The notes beneath the pieces are model-generated. The model did not search any database. It had not been told where the DNA came from and worked only from the letters and a program-made list of their open reading frames with translations. From positions 1 through 8,770 of the forward strand of contig DDJS01000014.1 of the NCBI GenBank assembly GCA_002339165.1: DNA of 8,770 bases, written 5' to 3'. Below are positions 1 through 5,931 of this stretch, piece after piece. This DNA is from Cellvibrionales bacterium UBA2618 (GTDB lineage: Bacteria > Pseudomonadota > Gammaproteobacteria > Pseudomonadales > Porticoccaceae). The translations under genes and the position numbers were made by a program. How positions within the stretch are numbered: the first letter of the stretch is position 1; each line of letters starts with the position of its first letter.

Positions 1-63
1 ATGATCGCCTATGCTCGTGCCTCGCCGAGTATCAGCACGCCGCCGAGCACTATCAATAACGGG
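1..63 (-). other. Edge segment downstream of the phosphotransferase gene
   Basis: After the phosphotransferase stop no terminator hairpin with T-run is seen before the window ends, so the transcript may continue into another gene outside. No coding frame can be assigned to these 63 bases. Confidence 0.3.
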
Positions 64-1098
64 TTAGATCACCGCCAAACCACTGATAACAAGGGGTCTC
101 ACGCGGTCGCCCATCAACATCGCCTCGGCATTGGATGCATTGCCATCCACCGCGCGCTTGGCGACACCTTGGCAGATCGCGGCGATACGAAAAAAGCTAA
201 ACGCCATATAAAAATTCCAATTATCGATGGTGCCTATACCCATGCGCTCCGAGTAAGCAGCCACATAGGCCTCCTCAGACGGAATCCCAATAGCCGCGAC
301 ATCAACGCCAAGCAACCCAGACGACGAACCCTTGGCTGTCTCCGCAGGCAACCGCATACCCATACACTGATAGGCCAGATCTGCGTAGGGATGACCGAGG
401 GTCGATAATTCCCAGTCGAGTACCGCGCGCACTTTATGGTTATCTGGGCTAAACATCAGGTTGTCCAAGCGATAGTCGCCGTGTACTAGAGCAATTTTGC
501 CGTCGTCCTCGGGCACATTATTCCCCAACCATGCGATCAATTCATTCATTTCCGGAATCGGCGTCAACACCGACGCTTCGTATTGGCTTGACCAGCGGTC
601 GTATTGACGCTGGAAATAATTTCCTGGTCGACCGAAACTCAGCAGGCCAGCGGTCTCCAGATCGACCGAGTGGATGGCCGCCAAAACACGATTCATCTCA
701 TCATAGCAGCGCGTCCTCTGGGCATTACTGTCGAGTGTATCGAGCGCCGAATCCCAGTGAATATTGCCCTCGCAAAATTCCATTAGATAAAACATCGAAC
801 CCATTACTTCTCTGTCCTCGCAGAGATGATAGACGCCAGCGACCGGCACTGGCGTATCTGCGAGAGCACTCAGAACTCGATATTCACGATCGACCGCATG
901 GGCTGACTTGAGCAACTTGCCGGGCGGTTGACTGCGCAGCACATAATCACCCGAAACCGCTTCTATCTTAAATGTTGGATTAGACTGGCCCCCAGCGAAT
1001 TTACTCGCCACCAACGGGCCTTTAAATCCATCGATGTGACTTTGCAAATAGCTCGACAGACGTTTTTCATCGATTGTATCAACGTTAGATTTAGACAA
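64..1098 (-). CDS. ACAD10/11-type acyl-CoA phosphotransferase (APH/choline-kinase fold), 344 aa
   Basis: This cytoplasmic kinase-like protein belongs to the aminoglycoside-phosphotransferase (APH) superfamily, in the branch fused to or paired with acyl-CoA dehydrogenases (ACAD10/11, bacterial LvaA). Family knowledge: characterised members phosphorylate the hydroxyl of hydroxyacyl-CoAs so that it can be eliminated before beta-oxidation. Visible motifs are an N-lobe GGQSNPTFKI (36-45), the family signature YVLRSQPPGKLL...SAHAVDREYRVL (52-76), the catalytic loop HGDYRLDN (206-213, D208 as base, N213) and the metal-binding LDWE (D228). Length is typical for a stand-alone member. The N-lobe signature usually has a lysine where S56 stands here. 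The start is TTG, supported by AAAGGA seven bases upstream and by the family-like N-terminus; no in-frame ATG fits better. It is the last complete gene of the leftward set, about 490 bases after the acyl-CoA synthetase, with a decayed fadJ-like piece between. The natural acyl-CoA is unknown, and true drug phosphotransferase activity is unlikely. Confidence 0.88.
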   Translation of the reverse strand: MSKSNVDTIDEKRLSSYLQSHIDGFKGPLVASKFAGGQSNPTFKIEAVSGDYVLRSQPPGKLLKSAHAVDREYRVLSALADTPVPVAGVYHLCEDREVMGSMFYLMEFCEGNIHWDSALDTLDSNAQRTRCYDEMNRVLAAIHSVDLETAGLLSFGRPGNYFQRQYDRWSSQYEASVLTPIPEMNELIAWLGNNVPEDDGKIALVHGDYRLDNLMFSPDNHKVRAVLDWELSTLGHPYADLAYQCMGMRLPAETAKGSSSGLLGVDVAAIGIPSEEAYVAAYSERMGIGTIDNWNFYMAFSFFRIAAICQGVAKRAVDGNASNAEAMLMGDRVRPLVISGLAVI

Positions 1099-1105
1099 TT
1101 TTCAA

Positions 1106-1111
1106 TCCTTT
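1106..1111 (-). promoter_or_regulatory. Ribosome binding site fixing the TTG start of the phosphotransferase gene
   Basis: AAAGGA on the minus strand lies seven bases before TTG at 1098-1096. This spacing supports the non-ATG start, which gives an N-terminus directly ahead of the conserved N-lobe. Confidence 0.6.
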
Positions 1112-1296
1112 CAGTTTGACCTCAATGGCGTCTGGAATCGCAATGGGTTGACTTGATGTTGGCAGTTCCACCATTAGCCAAGAGCCGCCATTAAAACAAC
1201 GGATGTTACAACACTCCCCCCCGCTTGCCCAGTTGGCAACAACGCTTGGCAGTACCGCTACAACCGCCAAAACGATTATCCGCGCGTCGCCTGTTG

Positions 1297-1473
1297 CTAA
1301 TGGCCTGACCTTGCGACTACATGATCCCATCCTAAGCTGTATTCACAGAGAATCGGCCCGCCTCGGAAGCGCGGCCAACCATGGCCCCAATGCGCGTGAT
1401 AATATTGAGCAATATTGAAGTAACCGCTCAACCCTTTTAGCCAGGCCGGCGATTTAATCTCAGCGACCCAGAC
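1297..1473 (-). pseudogene. Decayed C-terminal fragment of a FadB/FadJ-type 3-hydroxyacyl-CoA dehydrogenase/enoyl-CoA hydratase
   Basis: In one minus-strand frame, open only between a TAA at 1476-1474 and a TAG at 1299-1297, the translation contains GHGWPRFRGGP (1386-1354) followed after five residues by SLGWDHVVAR. This closely follows the C-terminal signature of multifunctional beta-oxidation enzymes, where family members read roughly YG[FW]P[RA][YW]RGGP, then a short stretch, then a [TS][VL]GLD[KH]VLAR-like segment. Family proteins are around 700 residues and continue past this point; here there is no start, no upstream enzyme body and a stop soon after. A second weak echo, RLLANGGT in another frame near 1190-1160, resembles the extreme C-terminus of the same family, but the spacing is too long by about 20 residues and it may be chance. 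I infer a remnant of a gene once sitting between the ligase and phosphotransferase genes. Confidence 0.6.
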
Positions 1474-1591
1474 TTACGCGCAATTCGCAGGCACAGCGTG
1501 ACCCTCATGCGACGTCCGAGACACTGCTGGTAGGCGGGGCATTAAGCGGATAGTCTATCGCCCAAGGCAAACACCCTTTGCTATTGAGCGG

Positions 1592-3142
1592 CTATGGCTC
1601 GCTCGAACTCCGGTGTCCGATCCAGTAACTGTCCTTGAGGGTTTTCTTATAGAGTTTGCCGGTCGGTAAGCGCGGTAACTGATCCACAAAATCGATCGAG
1701 CGCGGGCATTTATGGCGCGATAAATGCTGATAACAATATGCCATCAGTTCAGATTCTAATCCGGCTTCCTCGGAAAACTCGGGCATTACCTGAACGACCG
1801 CCTTGACCTCCTCACCCAAGTCCTCGTTCGGCACACCGAACACCGCTGCATCGCATACTTTTGCATGCACGATCAATAGATTTTCGGTTTCTTGGGGGTA
1901 GATATTGACCCCCCCAGATATAATCATAAAGCTCGACCTGTCGGTCAGATACAAATAGCCATTTGACAGGTAACCGATATCGCCAACTGTACTCATAGCG
2001 CCATCGTCCGACATCGCTTCGCGGGTTTTTTCGGGGTTGTTAAAATAACTGAATGGATTGGCGGTTTCAAACCATATTTCACCGGCTTTTCCGGCTGGGT
2101 TTGCGTCGCCATTGGCGTCGAGAATATGTAGCTTACCGAGCACTACCTTGCCGACGCTGCCCCTGTTTTGGAGCCATTCGTGGCTGTCCAAGGTAGCAAA
2201 TCCCAAACCTTCAGTAGCACCGTAATACTCGTGAATAATCGGCCCCCACCAATCGATCATGGCCTGCTTGACCGGCACCGGACAAGGTGCCGCAGCGTGC
2301 ATAACTACTTTTAACGAGGACAAATCTGTCGATTTTTTAAGCCCCTCGGATAGTTTTAAAAGCCGGCTGAACATGGTTGGCACCAACTGTGTGTGCGTGA
2401 TTCCATACTTGCCGATCAATGACAGGTACTGTTGCGGATCAAAGCGCTCCATAATTACGCAAGTACCGCCCTGACGAATAGTCAATCCGACCGCCATCTG
2501 CGGCGCCGAGTGATACAACGGCGCCGGCGACAGATACACCATGTCTGGTCGGTACAACCAAATTTCGGTCAGAAAAGTTGCCAAAGATAAAGGTTGACTC
2601 GGCGATACGGCATCTAAAGGGCGCAGCACGCCCTTCGGTTGCCCGGTGGTTCCCGATGAATATAGCATCGGTGTACCGAGGTATTCGTCGGCAATCGGAG
2701 TGGTTGGATAACCGGCGAGAGTTTGTTCGTAAGACAGATACTTACCGCTGGATGAGCGCATACCAACCACCAGACAACAGCTAACAGCGGGGCAGTGTTT
2801 TAGAGCGTGTTCGGCTACAGCCAACTTTTCTAACGAGGTAATCAAAACCTTCGACTCGCTGTTGTTGATTATGTAGGCCAATTCGTCGGGCTTTAAATAG
2901 GAATTAACGCAAGTAAAATACAGACCTGATCGCTCACCTGCACCGCAGCAAAGCAGGTAATCGCTGTTGTTTTCCATAAAAATCGCGTAATGGTCGAGCC
3001 GCTGCAAGCCGTTATCACGTAAAAAATGTGCGAGTTGATTGGTCTGTTGATCAAATGCTCGATAGCTGACCACTTCACCACTGTTGGCCATGATGATCGC
3101 CGGCCGTTCGGGATTGCTTCTCGCGTAGTCGCCCACGTACAT
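1592..3142 (-). CDS. AMP-forming acyl-CoA synthetase (fatty-acid--CoA ligase family), 516 aa
   Basis: This enzyme activates a carboxylic acid with ATP and CoA to the acyl-CoA in the cytoplasm. ANL-superfamily motifs appear in order: phosphate-binding loop YSSGTTGQPKG (161-171), the YYGATEG adenylate motif (306-312), the GDIGYLSNGYLYLTDR hinge region (387-402), GGVNIYPQE (410-418), and the C-terminal PTGKLYKK whose K496 is the expected adenylation lysine. All key residues are present and the length is normal. The longest frame begins at GTG 3151, but that codon overlaps the GGAG Shine-Dalgarno. ATG 3142 lies eight bases after GGAG and starts MYVGDYARSNPERPA, a typical ligase N-terminus, so I chose it. 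The gene follows the SnoaL-like gene after about 230 bases on the same strand. Substrate specificity cannot be read; context suggests a lipid-derived or polycyclic acid. Medium- or long-chain fatty acyl or bile-acid/steroid-side-chain ligase are all possible. Confidence 0.93.
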   Translation of the reverse strand: MYVGDYARSNPERPAIIMANSGEVVSYRAFDQQTNQLAHFLRDNGLQRLDHYAIFMENNSDYLLCCGAGERSGLYFTCVNSYLKPDELAYIINNSESKVLITSLEKLAVAEHALKHCPAVSCCLVVGMRSSSGKYLSYEQTLAGYPTTPIADEYLGTPMLYSSGTTGQPKGVLRPLDAVSPSQPLSLATFLTEIWLYRPDMVYLSPAPLYHSAPQMAVGLTIRQGGTCVIMERFDPQQYLSLIGKYGITHTQLVPTMFSRLLKLSEGLKKSTDLSSLKVVMHAAAPCPVPVKQAMIDWWGPIIHEYYGATEGLGFATLDSHEWLQNRGSVGKVVLGKLHILDANGDANPAGKAGEIWFETANPFSYFNNPEKTREAMSDDGAMSTVGDIGYLSNGYLYLTDRSSFMIISGGVNIYPQETENLLIVHAKVCDAAVFGVPNEDLGEEVKAVVQVMPEFSEEAGLESELMAYCYQHLSRHKCPRSIDFVDQLPRLPTGKLYKKTLKDSYWIGHRSSSEP

Positions 3143-3150
3143 ATTGCCCA

Positions 3151-3154
3151 CTCC
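3151..3154 (-). promoter_or_regulatory. Ribosome binding site deciding the acyl-CoA synthetase start
   Basis: GGAG (minus strand) is eight bases before ATG 3142-3140. It overlaps the upstream in-frame GTG at 3151-3149, so GTG is unlikely to be used. Confidence 0.65.
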
Positions 3155-3373
3155 AACAAATCAAAATAAAGCGATCAGGGCAGCAGGTTTTTTATCTCTC
3201 CTCATTGCGCTACCGCCAATCACCCGCAGTGTCGATTACCTATTCTTTACAGCGGACACACAAACCTAAAGCTACCCAACAAAAAGATACTTGCCCCGCT
3301 GCACTATCCAGTCTAGTCCATTAGTGGTTTGTTAGAGAGTCAGGCCAAACGCTATGTACCATCATTATGGAAT

Positions 3374-3850
3374 TTAGGGCTGAGTCATTTGCATTCCGGG
3401 CATGGCATCAAAATAATCCATTTCAACTTTTCGATGGGCAATTTTCCACACGCCATCACGGCGCTCAAATTGATCGATGTAGGTAGCGCCAACCATCTGC
3501 ACCACATCTTCCTGGTTGGCACCCATGCAGTCGACGTTACAGATACCGCTGGCATGATCAGCGTCACTAAAGGTGATGCATAAATTAGTCGTCAGATGAT
3601 GAGATTCACGCCACACCGGATAAAGGATGTCATAAACCGCTTCGCGTATTCCCTCGTGACCATGAAAACTGCCGAACATCGGGCCAATGTCCCAGACCGC
3701 ATCGGGGTGCCAAATACCGATAAAACAATCCCAATTTCGACGGTCGAAACCGTGACAATAATTGGATACTAAATCTCGGCAGGCGCTGCGGCTCTCGACT
3801 TCATCAATACGCCGTGCAAGCGCTTCAAAGCTAGATTTGTTCTCTGACAT
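3374..3850 (-). CDS. SnoaL-like / NTF2-like family protein (SnoaL_4 type), 158 aa
   Basis: This is a small alpha+beta cone-fold protein of the SnoaL-like group that includes LinA dehydrochlorinase, scytalone dehydratase and ring-cleaving or isomerising enzymes. Visible features are an N-terminal helix ending in LVSNYCHGFDRRNWD (27-41, with Y31 and D36), IWHPDAVWDIG (46-56), FHGHEGI (62-68), SHHLTTNLCITF (83-94, paired H84/H85) and the closing strand DGVWKIAHRKVEMDYFD (132-148). D36, H84/H85 and H139 are candidate catalytic residues by position in the fold; this is inference. The first in-frame ATG (3856) touches AGGGG directly, whereas ATG 3850 lies six bases after it, so the shorter start is chosen. 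It begins only 35 bases after the flavoprotein stop, so the two are almost certainly cotranscribed. A role as isomerase, dehydratase or lyase acting on the flavoprotein's product is plausible; the substrate is unknown. Confidence 0.85.
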   Translation of the reverse strand: MSENKSSFEALARRIDEVESRSACRDLVSNYCHGFDRRNWDCFIGIWHPDAVWDIGPMFGSFHGHEGIREAVYDILYPVWRESHHLTTNLCITFSDADHASGICNVDCMGANQEDVVQMVGATYIDQFERRDGVWKIAHRKVEMDYFDAMPGMQMTQP

Positions 3851-3856
3851 CTGCAT

Positions 3857-3861
3857 CCCCT
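3857..3861 (-). promoter_or_regulatory. Ribosome binding site deciding the SnoaL-like gene start
   Basis: AGGGG on the minus strand leaves zero bases to the ATG at 3856 and six to the ATG at 3850. Spacing favours the second. Confidence 0.55.
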
Positions 3862-3885
3862 AATGGTCTGTGGTTTATGCTAAAT

Positions 3886-5640
3886 TTATACTTTTTTTGC
3901 AGCGTGCGCTCGATTGGCGGCAATGTAACCGTAGGTCATAGACAGTCCGAGCGGACATCCAGCACCCCAGTAGGCTTCTTTTGACGGGCTGGCGATACAG
4001 TTACCGGCTCCGTAGAGACCCTCAACCGGCACATCGAACGCGTTCATAATCTGCGCATGCTGATTAACAACCGGCCCACCATTGGTGTCGAGCGTCCCAG
4101 ACGTCAAAATAATCGCGTACAGCGGCCCGCTGGTGTCGAGTGGATGTAGCACCAAATTGGGATAGGGGTTGGCTGGCCAATCAGTGTCTTGGCGCATTGG
4201 CGAAAACGCCCCATGCCAAGCCGTGTCGTTGTCCGATGCGCCGCGAGAAAAATCTGAGTCTCTGCCCTCGACAGCGTTGCTATTAAACCGCTTAATCGTC
4301 TCCCCCAACGCCGCTTCAAAGCCGCCATCCAAGACCACCCCGCCGGTATCACCACTGATAGCCGCCAAGCGTTCAGTCAACTTACCCGACAGTTCTGCCA
4401 CACCGGCGCCACTCACGGTGTAGGCATCGCTACCGGGCGTCACTGGTATTGGGAAATTACCGGCAAACGCCTCCGCGGTTCGCTGGTCATAAACCATAAA
4501 CATCAGATGGTTAGTAAACTCTGCTTTACCGGGGTCATAGACGCCGTGGATTTCAGAGCGGTCGTTATAATTACGCTTTTCGTTGACTACCCTGCGACCA
4601 TATTTATTCACTTGCAGCATGGAATCTCCCGGCACGTAAAATACACCCGCCGGCACTGCTCGGGTTGCGGTCGCCTGCTCGAAGGGGAGCTGCATTCTCC
4701 AGGCGCCGGACATGTTACCCATCTTGGCGCCCACGTCGCTGGCTATCTTCAAAAAGTCACCGGTCGATACCGGCATAGCGCAAGAACCATCCACCGCCAC
4801 GCGCTGAAAATCGGCCACATATGCGGTGTTGTGGGAGTAGCCACCAGAGGCAAAAATAACCCCCTTGTTAGCCTTGATCGCGACCTCCTGATCACCATGC
4901 TTGGCTATCAAGCCGATCACCCTGCCACTGTCGTCGGTCACCAACCGATCGGCGGCATGTTTTAACAGCACCGGCACACCCATCTTCTTTAATGCTCGAT
5001 CCATTTGGCCCATCAATTCGATACCCTGACCGATGTTGCCATCGGCATCGACTACGCCCACGGCGCGCCCTTGAGCCACCTTGTTTTCTTTTACATTGTC
5101 TAGGTAATCGGGCGTGGGCCGGTCGAGAGCCCACATGCGCCACTCGACGGCGTCGAGCACGCCGAGTTTAATCAATCGATCTAGAGCCACCGAGGCATTG
5201 TCGTAAAAGGCCTCGAGCAGTGCGTATTCCGACGCTCGCAGACCCAGATTTTCCGCATCCGGATGGTAATCGCGTGGGAATGAAAAGCGCGCCAGATATC
5301 GTAGGCAATCATCTTTATTGTCACTGATACCCTGATTTCGGAGGAATACGCTATTGGGGACCCAGATAACCCCTGCAGTTTTCGACGAAGTGCCGCCAAA
5401 AAAACCCGCTTTTTCGACGATTATAACCTCGTCACCATTGTCTTTGGCAACCGCAGCAGCGGTTGCTCCACCGATACCACTGCCAACGGTGATGATGTCT
5501 GTCACCTTGTCCCATTTGATAGCATCAGAAGAACCGCCACCACCACAAGCTGTCTGAGTTGCCATCACACCAAGCGCCGCCATCCCGCCTGCACCGGTAA
5601 TCACTTTTCGTCGTGTTATCCCATCAGTTTTGATCGCCAT
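3886..5640 (-). CDS. Tat-exported FAD-dependent dehydrogenase, fumarate reductase / 3-ketosteroid-delta1-dehydrogenase superfamily, 584 aa
   Basis: This flavoprotein has an FAD_binding_2-type fold. The N-terminus carries ITRRKVITGAGG (8-19) followed by a hydrophobic stretch, matching a twin-arginine signal (R10 R11), then AC at 31-32 and a glycine/serine linker. It is probably exported folded with FAD, possibly lipid-anchored at C32. The Rossmann motif GSGIGG (53-58) with E76 closing the second strand binds FAD; FGGTSSKTAG (81-90), VIFASGGYSHN (261-271), PLYAIILTSGTLDTNGG (506-522) and GLYGAGN...GCPLGLSMTYGYIAA (541-575) are typical of this superfamily. The closest characterised groups by pattern are ketosteroid delta1-dehydrogenases and soluble fumarate/urocanate reductases. 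No haem CxxCH motif is present, so it is not a flavocytochrome. Length is usual. The start has a strong GGAGGG just upstream. It is cotranscribed with the SnoaL-like gene. Whether it oxidises or reduces is undetermined, and the substrate is unknown. Confidence 0.9.
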   Translation of the reverse strand: MAIKTDGITRRKVITGAGGMAALGVMATQTACGGGGSSDAIKWDKVTDIITVGSGIGGATAAAVAKDNGDEVIIVEKAGFFGGTSSKTAGVIWVPNSVFLRNQGISDNKDDCLRYLARFSFPRDYHPDAENLGLRASEYALLEAFYDNASVALDRLIKLGVLDAVEWRMWALDRPTPDYLDNVKENKVAQGRAVGVVDADGNIGQGIELMGQMDRALKKMGVPVLLKHAADRLVTDDSGRVIGLIAKHGDQEVAIKANKGVIFASGGYSHNTAYVADFQRVAVDGSCAMPVSTGDFLKIASDVGAKMGNMSGAWRMQLPFEQATATRAVPAGVFYVPGDSMLQVNKYGRRVVNEKRNYNDRSEIHGVYDPGKAEFTNHLMFMVYDQRTAEAFAGNFPIPVTPGSDAYTVSGAGVAELSGKLTERLAAISGDTGGVVLDGGFEAALGETIKRFNSNAVEGRDSDFSRGASDNDTAWHGAFSPMRQDTDWPANPYPNLVLHPLDTSGPLYAIILTSGTLDTNGGPVVNQHAQIMNAFDVPVEGLYGAGNCIASPSKEAYWGAGCPLGLSMTYGYIAANRAHAAKKV

Positions 5641-5643
5641 GGT

Positions 5644-5649
5644 CCCTCC
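5644..5649 (-). promoter_or_regulatory. Strong Shine-Dalgarno of the flavoprotein gene
   Basis: GGAGGG lies three bases before ATG 5640 on the minus strand. The match is near consensus although the spacing is short. No alternative start nearby is better. Confidence 0.55.
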
Positions 5650-5664
5650 AAATATTGTATTTTT

Positions 5665-5687
5665 AAGCGCGCGTCGAAGGCGCGCTT
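5665..5687 (-). promoter_or_regulatory. GC-rich inverted repeat in the leader of the flavoprotein gene
   Basis: A perfect 8-base inverted repeat, AAGCGCGC / GCGCGCTT, with a 7-base spacer lies about 25 bases upstream of the flavoprotein start. On the minus strand it is followed by AAAAATA rather than T's, so it is not a classical terminator for readthrough from the receptor gene. It could be an operator, a leader hairpin or an mRNA-stability element. Confidence 0.4.
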
Positions 5688-5764
5688 TACCGTCAAATCA
5701 AACGCTGACATTGCCACAAAGTTAAACTAAATTCAAGAATCTTGGTAACGTATTGAACACGCAC

Positions 5765-5784
5765 CATCAGCGCTCGAATCAGCG
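5765..5784. repeat. Short direct repeat ATCAGCGC-tcga-ATCAGCGC
   Basis: Two identical 8-base copies lie 12 bases apart (start to start), between the receptor and flavoprotein genes. A third related half, TGTCAGCG on the minus strand, occurs near 5703-5710. The spacing of roughly one helical turn is compatible with a regulator binding site, but chance is possible. Confidence 0.25.
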
Positions 5785-5866
5785 CAAGCAAATAGTCGGC
5801 ACAGCCGCATTGTGGCGTTACTAGGTTCCCTTTGTCACGGATAAAAAATCATGGAAGCGAGCGCTG

Positions 5867-5893
5867 CCCCAGTGCGTAAAAGCACCTTAGGGG
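5867..5893 (-). terminator. Weak hairpin after the receptor gene, possible imperfect terminator
   Basis: Downstream of the receptor stop the minus strand can fold CCCC...GTGC/GCAC...GGGG with an unequal internal loop. A T-run (5844-5849) follows only about 17 bases later. This is a poor intrinsic terminator, and part of the transcripts may read into the flavoprotein gene. Confidence 0.2.
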
Positions 5894-5931
5894 ACGAAAC
5901 GCCCGCTTTAATGGCCAACTAATCGATAACT

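Larger units (their letters stand above)
1099..1591. other. 493-base gap without an intact gene
   Basis: Apart from the fadJ-like remnant and the ribosome binding site of the phosphotransferase gene, this gap holds only short frames without family resemblance. No convincing intrinsic terminator follows the acyl-CoA synthetase stop: there is a weak AAGG/CCTT pairing near 1565-1580 but no T-run. No good promoter for the phosphotransferase gene is visible either. The length and the remnant suggest a deletion scar inside a former operon. Confidence 0.5.

Noticed and set aside
1..408. Plus-strand frame of 135 codons at the left edge
   Set aside because: It lies antisense to the well-supported phosphotransferase gene, and its translation resembles no family.
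1091..1330. 79-codon minus-strand frame ending eight bases into the phosphotransferase start
   Set aside because: It has no family resemblance, AGG sits directly against its ATG, and its composition looks non-coding. It overlaps the scar region downstream of the fadJ-like remnant. Translational coupling to the TTG start is conceivable but unsupported.
3143..3373. Possible promoter or small peptide gene between the SnoaL-like and ligase genes
   Set aside because: No -35/-10 pair stood out. A 14-codon frame (MRRDKKPAALIALF) is preceded by nothing convincing and was judged chance.
4507..4965. Plus-strand frame of 152 codons
   Set aside because: It is an antisense shadow inside the flavoprotein gene, with no start signals or recognisable domain.
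5542..5548. Firm call of a lipoprotein box at C32 of the flavoprotein
   Set aside because: The residues before C32 are Q-T-A; position -3 is not the usual L/V/I, so only a possibility of lipidation is mentioned.
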